Below, in pieces: positions 23,894 to 32,837 of a stretch of DNA of 43,480 nt (the stretch's first letter is position 1; each line of letters opens with the position of its first letter). This DNA is from JBMDXB01 sp048594975. Its GTDB lineage: Bacteria > Acidobacteriota > Vicinamibacteria > Vicinamibacterales > 2-12-FULL-66-21. A model generated the notes under the pieces. That model was not told the DNA's origin. It did not search any database and saw nothing but the letters and a program-made list of their open reading frames with translations. The stretch is from contig JBMDXQ010000037.1 of assembly GCA_048594975.1 (NCBI GenBank), positions 1 through 43,480 on the forward strand, given 5' to 3'. A program made the translations under genes and the position numbers.

Positions 23894-23930
23894 CGGCCTC
23901 GATAGCGAGGGATCACAAATCGTCGGCTGC

Positions 23931-25619
23931 TCACGAGCGGCCAAGCTGGCGCGCGAACCATGCGGATCCCTCGAAGTTCTCCAGACGCGGGAAGCGCCTA
24001 CTGGCGCTCTCGTGGTGGACGCCTTCGGCGTAGGGCGTGTAAACGCAGGCAAGGCCGCGCATGCCAATCCGCTGCGACAGATCGGTGTCGCTGAACGCCA
24101 CCGGATAGTTGACCGCATCAAAGCCGCCGACACCGTCGAACACGGCGCGCCGCGTGACGGCACACGCGCCGCTGACCGCGTCTACGACGCGCAGCCGCGC
24201 CGCTCGAACCAGATCATCTCGAGGCCAGCCGTACTCGGTCTCCTCCCAGGTCCACTCCCCCATCCCGGAAACACTCCGTTCGATTCCACCGTGTTGCAGA
24301 CGCCCGTCGGGAAAGTACAGCGCGGGTCCGGCGAGCCCGACCGGCGGCTGAATGGCCCAGGCTGCCAGTTCCGCGAGCGCTCCCGCCTTCAGAAGGACGT
24401 CGTTGTTCAGGAACAGCAGCAGTTCAGTGTTCGCGCGGCCTGCAGCGAGGTTGTTCAGCCGCGAGTAGTTGAATGGCTCGTCCACTCGCATGACGTCGAC
24501 GCCGGAATCGGTCAACGTCGCCGCGATTGTGTGATCGGCACTGGCATTGTCTACGCTGGTGACCGTCAACGCCGGATACTGCTGCGCTCGCAAGCACTTC
24601 ACGCATTCGAAGGTCATGTCACGGCGATCGCGATAGAGAACGATAGCCTGGAGCGACGGCAGCGCACTGATACGTGGAATGACCCTGCCGCCTTCAACCT
24701 GCCAATCCAGCCCGGCCACCTCGAAGTAGCGTCTCAACGCACGCGAGTCTGACGGCCGTTGTAACGGACGATGCGGCGCCGCGCGCAGCGCGATCGGAAC
24801 CTGAACGAAATCGGCCCCGCACGAGATCGCCGCGAGCACCAGATCGAGGACGCAAGACGCCCCACCCTTCCCGAGGGCGCTGGTCGCCATCTGCCGCGGA
24901 ATCAGGACTCCGCTGGCAAGCCCTTCGGTCGAGAACAGCAGCGGGAAGTGCGGTTGGCACTCGAGGGTAACTCCCGGACCGAACAGTTCGCCGCGAGAGC
25001 CAAGACGATGCGCCGAACAGCCGACGATCGTCCCGGCCGCTTTGTGTTTCGCTCGCAGGAGAAGCTCGTAGCGATACAGGATGTCAGGCCGAAGCCAGTC
25101 GCCCGCCTGCACGAACAGCAAGTAGGACCCCCGTGCAGCCGAGACTACCGAGGAGAGAAGGGCGTCGGAGGTATTCGCGGTGATGACGCGCAGGCCGGTG
25201 CTTGTGGATTGCAGGGGCAAAAGCCGCGTGGCCGGACCCTCGATGCCGACCAGCAGTTCCATGCAGGGGGCGCTCAGGCGCCGGCACGCCTCGAGGCTCG
25301 CGCGGATGCTCTCAAGATCCTCGCCCGCCGCCAGGAGGATGACAGAATAGCGATAATCCGCCTTCGGCAGCAGTCGATGAAGCGCCCGCCCCTCGTCCTG
25401 CAGCCGCTGCATGACGGGGTTGAGAACGCCGGCGACCTGATTGATTGCACTTTGCAGGTCGGCCTGGAGTTGGCGGAGCGCACGCTCGGCACCCCGTGCA
25501 ACTTCGCGTCGGAACGCGCGCCTCTGGGAATTCGAAAGGCGCCTGTGGGCGCGCCACGCAAGCGCCGCGGCATTCCGGATCGCAGCACCGAATCGCACGC
25601 CAGTGAGAAACGTCGACAT
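23931..25619 (-). CDS. family 2 glycosyltransferase with two GT2-like domains
   Basis: This 562-residue cytoplasmic glycosyltransferase has a helical N-terminus (1-85) and a first GT2-like fold (about 90-300) that seems degenerate, with no clear DxD. The second fold (about 325-560) is better preserved: SVDNASADHT binds the nucleotide sugar and FLNNDVLLK is the DxD-like metal site, followed by DTDLSQR. The second domain likely does the transfer; the first may be structural or inactive. It starts immediately after the GT4 stop (TGAATG junction), so the two are translationally coupled. The context of aminotransferase, methyltransferase and HAD genes suggests a modified surface glycan. Confidence 0.88.
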   Translation of the reverse strand: MSTFLTGVRFGAAIRNAAALAWRAHRRLSNSQRRAFRREVARGAERALRQLQADLQSAINQVAGVLNPVMQRLQDEGRALHRLLPKADYRYSVILLAAGEDLESIRASLEACRRLSAPCMELLVGIEGPATRLLPLQSTSTGLRVITANTSDALLSSVVSAARGSYLLFVQAGDWLRPDILYRYELLLRAKHKAAGTIVGCSAHRLGSRGELFGPGVTLECQPHFPLLFSTEGLASGVLIPRQMATSALGKGGASCVLDLVLAAISCGADFVQVPIALRAAPHRPLQRPSDSRALRRYFEVAGLDWQVEGGRVIPRISALPSLQAIVLYRDRRDMTFECVKCLRAQQYPALTVTSVDNASADHTIAATLTDSGVDVMRVDEPFNYSRLNNLAAGRANTELLLFLNNDVLLKAGALAELAAWAIQPPVGLAGPALYFPDGRLQHGGIERSVSGMGEWTWEETEYGWPRDDLVRAARLRVVDAVSGACAVTRRAVFDGVGGFDAVNYPVAFSDTDLSQRIGMRGLACVYTPYAEGVHHESASRRFPRLENFEGSAWFARQLGRS

Positions 25620-26705
25620 TCAGGTACGGCCCTCACAGGCCTCGCGGATAACGGTCTCAAGTTGCGTTACGGCATCCTTCCATTGGTAACGGTCCGCATC
25701 CACGCGGCCCTGCTCGGCTAGCCGGCTGCGTCGCGGTTCATCCGCCAGCAGGTCACAGACCGCTGCGGCCAGCAGGTCCGGCCGGCCGGGCGGAACGATC
25801 GTCGCGTTGTGACCATCGCGCGCGTAGCCACGCACGCCGATCGAGTCGGCAGCCACGACCGACGCCCCGCATATCATCGCTTCCATTGGCGGCAAGGGCC
25901 ACGCCTCGTAATGCGACGGATGAACGAAGACCGCAAGATTGTTGTACATCCGGCGGAGCTCGGCATTGGTGGGGAGAACGTGGTACGTGAGCCATTGTGG
26001 TGCGAAGCCCAGCGGACCTCGCCCGAACGCGCAGAGATGCACATCGGGCCGACGTAGATGAATGAGCGACGCAGCCGCGATCGCGTCCCAGGAGCCCTTG
26101 AAAGGCTCTTCGCGCACCGGAAAGCCCACGACTGCCGGTCGTGAGGGGACCGCGTTGTCAAGACCGAACTCCTCGCCATCCACCCCAACCCGGATTTCTG
26201 CCACTGGCACGCGATCGAAGCTCGCGAGCATCCCGCGGACCGCAGGGCCGTAGGCAACGACCTCCAGATCGGCGAACGCGTGCTCGATGACGGCGCGCTC
26301 GTCGTCAGACGCGACCGACCAGTGTTCGAAGTCGGCGACCAGACACAGCTTGCGCCCCCTGCTCGTCCGCCACCGGCTGACGGCCGCCGCCGTCTGCCAC
26401 GCGGTGGCGACTACGACGTCGGCGTCAGGCGCGAAGCTGTCACTCAGATCCGGAACGAGCGCGAGCGCCACCTCCGGGTGAATCCGGCACCAGCCAACCA
26501 GCGGTGCACGCCTCCATCGGGTTCTCGCCGGCCATGTCACACGCTTCAAACGGTTGACGAGACCCGGCGCCGGAGACAGCGAGTGCGGGTGAAGAACGGC
26601 GACTGTGTGACCACGCGCGGCCAGGCCGTTGGCGAACAGGTAGGCGGCCTTGAATCCGCCGATTGGAAAGTCGCTGTATCCAGGAAGAACGAACGTGACT
26701 TTCAA
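25620..26705 (-). CDS. family 4 glycosyltransferase
   Basis: This GT-B enzyme has 361 residues from a TTG start. The N-terminal Rossmann domain begins KVTFVLPGYSDFPIGGFKAAY. The C-terminal domain has the donor-binding block FVHPSHYEAWPLPPMEAMICG, where Glu-x7-Glu is the retaining GT4 signature. I chose TTG because the open frame upstream (to 26798) runs through the promoter region of the divergent gene and encodes nothing like the fold. No clear Shine-Dalgarno is visible before it. It shares a 56-base gap with the methyltransferase on the other strand, and leads a two-gene operon with the GT2. Confidence 0.87.
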   Translation of the reverse strand: MKVTFVLPGYSDFPIGGFKAAYLFANGLAARGHTVAVLHPHSLSPAPGLVNRLKRVTWPARTRWRRAPLVGWCRIHPEVALALVPDLSDSFAPDADVVVATAWQTAAAVSRWRTSRGRKLCLVADFEHWSVASDDERAVIEHAFADLEVVAYGPAVRGMLASFDRVPVAEIRVGVDGEEFGLDNAVPSRPAVVGFPVREEPFKGSWDAIAAASLIHLRRPDVHLCAFGRGPLGFAPQWLTYHVLPTNAELRRMYNNLAVFVHPSHYEAWPLPPMEAMICGASVVAADSIGVRGYARDGHNATIVPPGRPDLLAAAVCDLLADEPRRSRLAEQGRVDADRYQWKDAVTQLETVIREACEGRT

Positions 26706-26735
26706 TCGACACGTCCGCGCGCAATTTACTATACT
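26706..26735 (+). promoter_or_regulatory. promoter for the methyltransferase operon
   Basis: TCGACA (26706-26711) and TATACT (26730-26735) are 18 bases apart and 26 bases before the methyltransferase ATG. The element lies in the 56-base gap between the divergent GT4 and methyltransferase genes. The same AT stretch reads TATAGT on the other strand and may serve both directions. Confidence 0.45.
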
Positions 26736-26761
26736 TCTCGCCCTGAACGAAGCAGCGCGCG

Positions 26762-27436
26762 ATGTTCGGACCCAAGGCTTACGAGAGGTACCGCGCACGG
26801 GCCCTGCGCTTCGGGGCGACGTTCGAGGCCCTCGAGTACTCGATGCCGGTGAGCCAGGCCTCCAGGTTCGAGGCGGTCTTGCGTCTGTTGCGGATCGCCG
26901 GATGGGCCGCAGACGGTTTGAGCATTCTGGACGCAGGTTGCGGTCATGGAGACTTCCTCGCGTACCTGACTGCGCAGGGTGTGCCGGTAGGGCGCTACCT
27001 CGGCGTTGACGTCGTGCCTGAAATCATCGAACATGCGCGGCGAAGTCAGCCCAGCGGTGACTTTCGTTGCGGTACCGCATTCGATATCGAGTGCGACGAA
27101 GAGTTCGACGCGGCCGTCGCAATCGGGATCTTCACGGTCCGTGAAACCGCCGTGTGCAACCGCGAGATCGTAGTCCGGACGCTGGAGCGCCTGTTCAAGC
27201 TCAGTCGCCGCGTCGCCTGCATCACGGTCTTGTCGACTCGCAAGGCGACCGTACGGGATGACGAATACGTCGTGGATCCCTGGGATCTGGCGCGTGAAAT
27301 CCAGGACGTGGTCTCGGAACGCGTCATAGTCGACCACCAGGAAATGCCGCACGTCGCCGCGATTGCAGCTTACCGTGGCACCAGCCGGTGGAAATGCGAG
27401 TACGACCGGCACGCTATGCGCCGTGGCAGTATCTGA
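26762..27436 (+). CDS. class I SAM-dependent methyltransferase
   Basis: This 224-residue protein has the SAM-binding motif I ILDAGCGHGDFLAYL (55-69) and an acidic VDVVPEIIEHAR stretch for motif II. The core looks like a generic class I fold without a recognisable specificity domain. Substrate unknown; being first in an operon with a HAD protein, a DegT aminotransferase and a radical SAM enzyme suggests methylation of a sugar or small-molecule intermediate. Its end overlaps the next gene in another frame. Confidence 0.87.
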   Translation: MFGPKAYERYRARALRFGATFEALEYSMPVSQASRFEAVLRLLRIAGWAADGLSILDAGCGHGDFLAYLTAQGVPVGRYLGVDVVPEIIEHARRSQPSGDFRCGTAFDIECDEEFDAAVAIGIFTVRETAVCNREIVVRTLERLFKLSRRVACITVLSTRKATVRDDEYVVDPWDLAREIQDVVSERVIVDHQEMPHVAAIAAYRGTSRWKCEYDRHAMRRGSI

Positions 27437-29969
27437 GCCAAACCTCGCCGGCAGAGTCCTGCGTCAGCTTCCCGTGTCCCGGCGAACGGTCCGGCCGCGG
27501 ACGTTCCAGTCGTGGCCAACCGCCGTCGATGAGCTCGAACGCACGCTTTCGGCGGAAGTTACCGTTCTCTCCTTCGACATCTTCGACACTGTGCTATTTC
27601 GCCGTATCCACCCCGATCTCATCGTCACGGGAACTGCACGGGAGCTCGACCGGCGGTTGCGAGCACGCGGAATCGCATCCGTGTGCGACGTCGCTGCCGA
27701 GCGCGGCAACGCGTTCGATGAAGTCGCCGCTTCGTATCACGCCCGCGGCAGAGACCGCGAGGCCCCAATTCGCGACACGCTGAAGCGGTGGATTGAGCGC
27801 GTGGCGGGAGAGCCGCTGGCGGATATCGGAGCGATCGCAGAGGAGTTGGAGCAGTTCGAACTCGAACACGAGCGGCTGGCCAGCCGGACCAACGCCGTCG
27901 CGCTGGATTGGATTTCGCGGGAGCGCGCCCGTGGACGGCGCATCGTCTTCTGCTCGGATATGTATCTCGGCAGCGCGCTCATTTTCCGGCTGCTGGAATC
28001 CGGTCGTTGCGCGCACCTGTTCGACGCTGGCTATGTCTCCTCCGATATCGCCCTGACCAAGGTGAGCGGCCGGCTGTTCGGCCACCTACTGCGCAGCGAG
28101 CGCATCGAACCGGCTCAAGTCGTTCACATCGGGGACTCCATGGAGGCCGACGGTTATGGTGCGGCACTCGCTGACATACGAGGTGTCGTCGTCCACGACG
28201 GCGAACGACACCGGCGATTCGCCGCAGCATTGTCTGACCGCATCGATTACCACGAGTCGCCCGACTGGGCGGGCGTGGTCATCGCGGCGTATGCAGAATC
28301 AGAGGTGCCGCCGTCCACCGTCGAGGAGGCAGTCGGCCGATGTGTGGTCGGTCCGGCCGTGGCCGCCGCCGCACACTCGGTCGCCGAACAGTGCCGTGCC
28401 CGTCGAGTGCGTCACGTCTACTTCCTGGCACGGGAAGGCTTTCTCCTCAAAGCCGCTTTCGATCGTTTAACCCCCCAGGTGTGGCCGGACCGCAGCGCAC
28501 CGCGGTCCTCGTATGCATGCCTGTCACGGCAGACGACTCTGCTCGCCGCAACACGCGGGCTCGGGGCGTTCGAGTTGTCAGCGACGTTGACCAACCACTC
28601 GTACGCAACACTCCGGCGCCTCCTTGCGCCTTTCGGCGTACCTGCCGAGGTCATCTTACAGTGCGGCGCCCGCTACGGCATCGTCGGCATCGACGTAGAG
28701 CTGCCGGCTTGGTTTCGCGACTGGCCGCCGTTTCTGCGGCTCCTCGATTGCGCCGAAGTCAAGGAGTATGTCGAACGCACCGCTCGCGAGGCACACGATG
28801 CGCTCGCCGGCTACCTGACGCAGGAAGGCTTCTTTGACGGCGGCCGAGTGGCGATCGTCGACGTGGGTTGGGGCGGGTTGATGCAGGAGAACCTGCATCG
28901 GGCCTTCGGCTGTCGACCAGGATTCCCGGAGATCGTCGGCTTCTACGTCGGCATCGACGACTACGGACGAGAGCGCCGATCCGCTGATAGGCAGCTCGTG
29001 AGTGTGCTGGGTGAGTCCCGGATGTCGTCCTGGCAGGGTAGCGCCACGTTGCTTTTTCCCGCGGGTTTCGAAACTCTGCTCCGCGCACCACACGGGACGA
29101 CGATCGGGTATGACGGCACCACGCGAACCGCGGTTGTGCCGCGGCTCTGCGAAGATCGGCTTCGGTCATCCGAGCAAGCCGATGAACCGCGGCTAGCCGT
29201 CGTCCACAGGGCAGCACTCGAGTACGTGCAGCGGTATGCGGAGTGTTCCCGCATGCTGAACATCAGCAGCGGGCAGACGGTGCCATTCGCCCGAACGTGC
29301 CTCGACCGGTTTATGCGATACCCCACCGCGGCCGAAGCGCGGTTTTTGTTCTCCCTGAGCAGCGTGTCCGATCTGGGCACCCGCGAAACACGACTGCTGG
29401 GCGATGACGCGTCACGGTTGGCGCGCCTTCGAAGACTCAGCTCTCTTCGAGGGCTCGTAAGAGCGTCGCTCTGGCGACACGGAACGGTCGCGCTCGCCGC
29501 ACCGGCTCTCGTGCGTCACGCGCTCGTGGCATGGTGGGCCGCCAACGCGCCGTTGGATGCGCCGGCAGAACGGGGCGACGGTCTCGCAGGACCGCCAGCG
29601 GAAGATACGCGAGTTACTGACACCGTCGAACAACGTTCGGACTGCGCCGGGCGCAGTTGCATCGAACGGGCGGCGTGGGAGCGAACCGCAGCGCTGGCCG
29701 ACGCTGTCGACCGTGGCTCTTCGCTGTCCTCGCGGACGGGGCTTTACGGGTTGGGATTGGGCTACCTGATCTGGTCGCCGGTAACGCGGCGAGTCGTGAA
29801 TCTCTGGCGTGGTAGCCACGACTGGCCGACGTTCGTGTCGGACGGTGTCTCGCACGCGCGCCTGCTCCGCCGGTCGTGCGTGCATTCGAAAGCGGGGCGC
29901 CGCCTCCTGGACGTCGCGATCCGATTGTACGTTCGCGCCGCTCATCGTGTTCGTCGCTCTACGCCATGA
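27423..29969 (+). CDS. large HAD-superfamily protein, COG5610-like
   Basis: This large protein has 848 residues from GTG 27423. The HAD phosphatase motifs are complete: motif I FDIFDTVL (nucleophile Asp52, Asp55 next), motif II FCSDMYLG, a later Lys in LTKVSG, and motif IV HIGDSMEADGYGA. After residue 300, VYFLAREGFLLK and following blocks match the long C-terminal region of COG5610 proteins found in glycan clusters. The last 250 residues are Arg/Ala-rich and not recognised. The start is uncertain: the open frame begins at 27363, and I prefer GTG 27423 because it gives a short overlap with the methyltransferase end. The stop overlaps the DegT start as ATGA. The role, perhaps phosphate removal from a sugar, is inferred. 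Confidence 0.78.
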   Translation: MAVSEPNLAGRVLRQLPVSRRTVRPRTFQSWPTAVDELERTLSAEVTVLSFDIFDTVLFRRIHPDLIVTGTARELDRRLRARGIASVCDVAAERGNAFDEVAASYHARGRDREAPIRDTLKRWIERVAGEPLADIGAIAEELEQFELEHERLASRTNAVALDWISRERARGRRIVFCSDMYLGSALIFRLLESGRCAHLFDAGYVSSDIALTKVSGRLFGHLLRSERIEPAQVVHIGDSMEADGYGAALADIRGVVVHDGERHRRFAAALSDRIDYHESPDWAGVVIAAYAESEVPPSTVEEAVGRCVVGPAVAAAAHSVAEQCRARRVRHVYFLAREGFLLKAAFDRLTPQVWPDRSAPRSSYACLSRQTTLLAATRGLGAFELSATLTNHSYATLRRLLAPFGVPAEVILQCGARYGIVGIDVELPAWFRDWPPFLRLLDCAEVKEYVERTAREAHDALAGYLTQEGFFDGGRVAIVDVGWGGLMQENLHRAFGCRPGFPEIVGFYVGIDDYGRERRSADRQLVSVLGESRMSSWQGSATLLFPAGFETLLRAPHGTTIGYDGTTRTAVVPRLCEDRLRSSEQADEPRLAVVHRAALEYVQRYAECSRMLNISSGQTVPFARTCLDRFMRYPTAAEARFLFSLSSVSDLGTRETRLLGDDASRLARLRRLSSLRGLVRASLWRHGTVALAAPALVRHALVAWWAANAPLDAPAERGDGLAGPPAEDTRVTDTVEQRSDCAGRSCIERAAWERTAALADAVDRGSSLSSRTGLYGLGLGYLIWSPVTRRVVNLWRGSHDWPTFVSDGVSHARLLRRSCVHSKAGRRLLDVAIRLYVRAAHRVRRSTP

Positions 29970-31057
29970 ACACCCGAGGCGGTGAGTTGTGCCAGACGGG
30001 ACGGCTGTTCGACGACGATCAGAGGGCCTGGATTTGTGAACACCTGGCGGCGGTCGTCGACGCCGAGCAGTTCAGTCAGGCGCTGTTCGTCGAGCGCTTC
30101 GAGCGTGAGTTCGCCGCCTTTGTCGGACGCCGGCATGCCGTGGCAGTCAGCAGCGGCAGCGTCGCGCTCGAGCTCGGCATACGCGCCTTGCGCCGCCGCC
30201 AGCCGCTTCGCCGAGCCGTGTACCCCTCGCTGACGGTACCCATGGTCCCGTGGGCGCTCGCCCGCGGCGGCGTGACTCCCGTGGCCCTGGACGTGACGGA
30301 TGGATTCCTGCCCGACGCGACTGTGTTCGCGGAAAAGGCCCGGCACCGTTGCTGCGGCGTCATCGTGTGGACTGCCGGTCTGATGTCGATGTCTCTCGTC
30401 GAGGCGATACGCGAACTGCGCGCCGAAGGCATCCCGATTCTCGAAGATGCCTCGCACGCCCACGGCTGCACGGTGGCAGGCAACATGGCAGGTACGCTCG
30501 GCGATATCGCAGCGTTCAGCCTCTACTCCACCAAAGTCATCACGTGCGGGGAAGGAGGCATACTCGTTACCGATGATGATGACGCTGCGGCCTGGCTTCG
30601 TCAGTTCGCCAACCAGGGGAAGCCACGCGGAAGCCTTCGTGTTGAGACGGAAGGATGGAACTGCCGGATGACCGAGATGCAGGCGGTGGTAGGTACCTCC
30701 TGTTTGCAGTTCTGGCAGCAGATGCTCCGTGCTCGCAGTCAGATCGCTCAATGCTACGCCGAAGTGGGCATCGCGTCCGTGCAGCGCGAAGTTCCCGAAT
30801 TGCACCCTACCTGGTACAAATACACCGTCAGGGTCCCCGACGCTGACGCGGCGATGGCGGCAATTCGCGCCGCCGGTGGACGAACGTCGTCGCGAACGCA
30901 CAGCCACGAAGACAACCAGTGTCGGTCTTTCGGGTTTCCAGGCGCAGATCGGCTTGCAAACGGACACATTAGTCTGCCGACCGCTTGGCTCAATGCCGCC
31001 GAAGCCGAACGTATCGCCGCAGCGGTGCGCCGCTCCGGCGTCCTCCCGGCCCGGTAA
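29966..31057 (+). CDS. DegT/DnrJ/EryC1/StrS family aminotransferase
   Basis: This 363-residue fold-type I PLP enzyme of the sugar-aminotransferase type uses glutamate to aminate a keto-sugar. Visible are the SSGSVALEL phosphate loop (62-70), Asp161 in ILEDASHAHG, which contacts the PLP nitrogen, and the PLP lysine Lys190 in FSLYSTKVITCGEGG. Family members work in nucleotide-sugar, aminoglycoside and lipopolysaccharide pathways. The start is fixed by the ATGA overlap with the HAD gene; the radical SAM gene follows 6 bases after its stop. The coupling argues for an amino-sugar product. Confidence 0.9.
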   Translation: MNTRGGELCQTGRLFDDDQRAWICEHLAAVVDAEQFSQALFVERFEREFAAFVGRRHAVAVSSGSVALELGIRALRRRQPLRRAVYPSLTVPMVPWALARGGVTPVALDVTDGFLPDATVFAEKARHRCCGVIVWTAGLMSMSLVEAIRELRAEGIPILEDASHAHGCTVAGNMAGTLGDIAAFSLYSTKVITCGEGGILVTDDDDAAAWLRQFANQGKPRGSLRVETEGWNCRMTEMQAVVGTSCLQFWQQMLRARSQIAQCYAEVGIASVQREVPELHPTWYKYTVRVPDADAAMAAIRAAGGRTSSRTHSHEDNQCRSFGFPGADRLANGHISLPTAWLNAAEAERIAAAVRRSGVLPAR

Positions 31058-31063
31058 GCCGCG

Positions 31064-32323
31064 ATGGAAGCCCTGCTGCTCAATACCGGTTACTTCAGGC
31101 TGGTCGGGAGCCACAACGACCGAATGCCGATCAGCATGTGTTATCTGTCCGCGCTGCTCGAACGCGCCGGCGTGGAACATATTGTCTTCAATAGCGAGTT
31201 CACCGGCGCCGACACGTACTGGAGCTGGCAGCAGCTCTTCGAGGCGTTTCACCTTCTCAAACTGGCGATTGACGGATACACCCCCGTGTTTCGTGAGGTG
31301 GCCGAACGAGTCGTTGACTACGCCGCCGACGTCGTCGTGCTCGGATGCGGAGATCCGTTGCTGGCGTCCGTTGGACTGGGCAACCCGCATGCCGCGCTGC
31401 AGCAGGCAAAGGTGCTCCGCCGGGCCGGTGTGAAGCATTTGTATTTCTTCGGTCCGTACGCCTCGCTAGACGCACCGCGCTGGCTGGCAGAAGGCGTTTT
31501 TGACGGCGTGTTGACCGGCTCGCCAGGTCCGAGGATCAGCGAAGTCGTTCGTCTACGGCCGAGAGGGATCATTCCGCTCGGGGCGATGCCGCTCGACCTG
31601 CTGCCCAGCATGGATCGGCTCCACCCTCATGGCCAGCGGTGTGACGTGCTGATCGGCAGCATCGGGTGCACCTGGCGCTGCAGCTTCTGCCTGACCCCAA
31701 GGATAGAAGCTTCATTCCGCTTTTTCTCGGCGGAGACAATTGTCCGGGACATCGTTCGGCGCGCACCGGGGAGGCTGTACTTCGGCGACATGGTATTCGC
31801 CGCCAGCGCCCGCCACCTGTACGATCTCGCCGACGAACTGGAGCGGTGCAACGTCGGGCGCGAATTCATCTGTGAAAATCGCGCCGATGTCCTTGACGAC
31901 GAGCGCTGTGCCCTCATGAAGCGGCTGGGCGTCAAGGCGACGAAAATCGGCATCGAGTCCACCGACAGGAAACAGCTGGTGGCGATGAACAAGAAGCTGA
32001 CGGTCGCGGCGATGGAACGGGCGATCGAGCGCCTGCGGCGTCATGAGATCCAGGTGATTCTCTATCTGATGCTGGGCGGACCTGGTGCGTCGGAGGCAAC
32101 AACCCTCGCGACGTTCGAGTGGGCACGACAGCAGGATCCCGACTACGTCGTCGTCTCGATTTGGTCGGACGACGACGTCGGTCGAGGGCACGCATTCAAG
32201 TACGACGCGCACTTCAGTCCGGAATGCCTGAGTAAATGGAACGTCGGCGCACACTGGTTGGAGCAGTACCTGACGCTGCAGCGCGATCGCAGCGTGAGCA
32301 AGCTCGGGAACGTGATTTGCTAA
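31064..32323 (+). CDS. radical SAM enzyme with B12-binding-like N-terminus
   Basis: This 419-residue protein has the cluster motif CxxxCxxC at Cys202, Cys206 and Cys209 (GCTWRCSFC). The first 170 residues follow the layout of the B12-binding domain (PISMCYLSALLERAG, then HLYFFGPYAS and VFDGVLTGSPG), but the cobalamin-ligand DxHxxG motif is not visible. It may have lost cobalamin or bind it differently. The C-terminal TIM-like part has GIES and LMLGGPG blocks typical of this class. Likely roles are radical methylation, dehydration or epimerisation of a sugar. It ends the four-gene operon. Confidence 0.86.
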   Translation: MEALLLNTGYFRLVGSHNDRMPISMCYLSALLERAGVEHIVFNSEFTGADTYWSWQQLFEAFHLLKLAIDGYTPVFREVAERVVDYAADVVVLGCGDPLLASVGLGNPHAALQQAKVLRRAGVKHLYFFGPYASLDAPRWLAEGVFDGVLTGSPGPRISEVVRLRPRGIIPLGAMPLDLLPSMDRLHPHGQRCDVLIGSIGCTWRCSFCLTPRIEASFRFFSAETIVRDIVRRAPGRLYFGDMVFAASARHLYDLADELERCNVGREFICENRADVLDDERCALMKRLGVKATKIGIESTDRKQLVAMNKKLTVAAMERAIERLRRHEIQVILYLMLGGPGASEATTLATFEWARQQDPDYVVVSIWSDDDVGRGHAFKYDAHFSPECLSKWNVGAHWLEQYLTLQRDRSVSKLGNVIC

Positions 32324-32837
32324 GGCTAAGCTGGTTCCAAGTGGCGAAAGTGTGGCTCACCAATCGCGCACCCCACTACTTCCGCAGCCGCTACTTGGTT
32401 GACGTCAGTGTCTCGCAAAAGCTAGGCCGACTTCGTTGGCCGCCGGGCTACGACGGCGGTAGGTGGCCTGGTCCACGCCCCTGAGATGCCGCGGCTTAAC
32501 ATAGCGGCCGACGAGCGTAGACCGAGCTCATTCGCCTGAATACGAGTCCGGCCACATCCGGTGGTGGTGGCCGTGAGGTCGAGGCACGTCTCGATGGCCG
32601 ATGACCCCGACTCTCGTTCGTTCTTTTGGACTCTCGCGTAGCCCGCTGGTTCACGGCAGCGTGAGAATCAACTGTCCAGCACCTTTCCCGCGTGCTTCGC
32701 ACAGTCCCCGTGGGTCCGTCACGTCACATCGACGTCGTCCGTCGTGCGTCGCGACCGATCACCGGATGGAAGTGGTGCGGAAAGAGGAACCCGACCGTCG
32801 GACACTCGCACGGCGTTCACGTCGGCCACGCACCTGG
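32324..32837. other. gap of about 510 bases with no supported gene
   Basis: The stretch between the radical SAM gene and the convergent kinase gene contains no ORF with credible codon use or family features. CGGCCAC at 32549-32555 and GTGGCCG at 32567-32573 can form a 7-bp stem with an 11-base loop, and could end the operon, but there is no T tract. The rest is unrecognised and may be decayed DNA at the right edge of the accessory cassette. Confidence 0.4.

Noticed and set aside
29942..31438. 498-codon minus-strand ORF under the DegT and radical SAM genes
   Set aside because: It is antisense to two genes with clear active-site motifs and has no recognisable domain.
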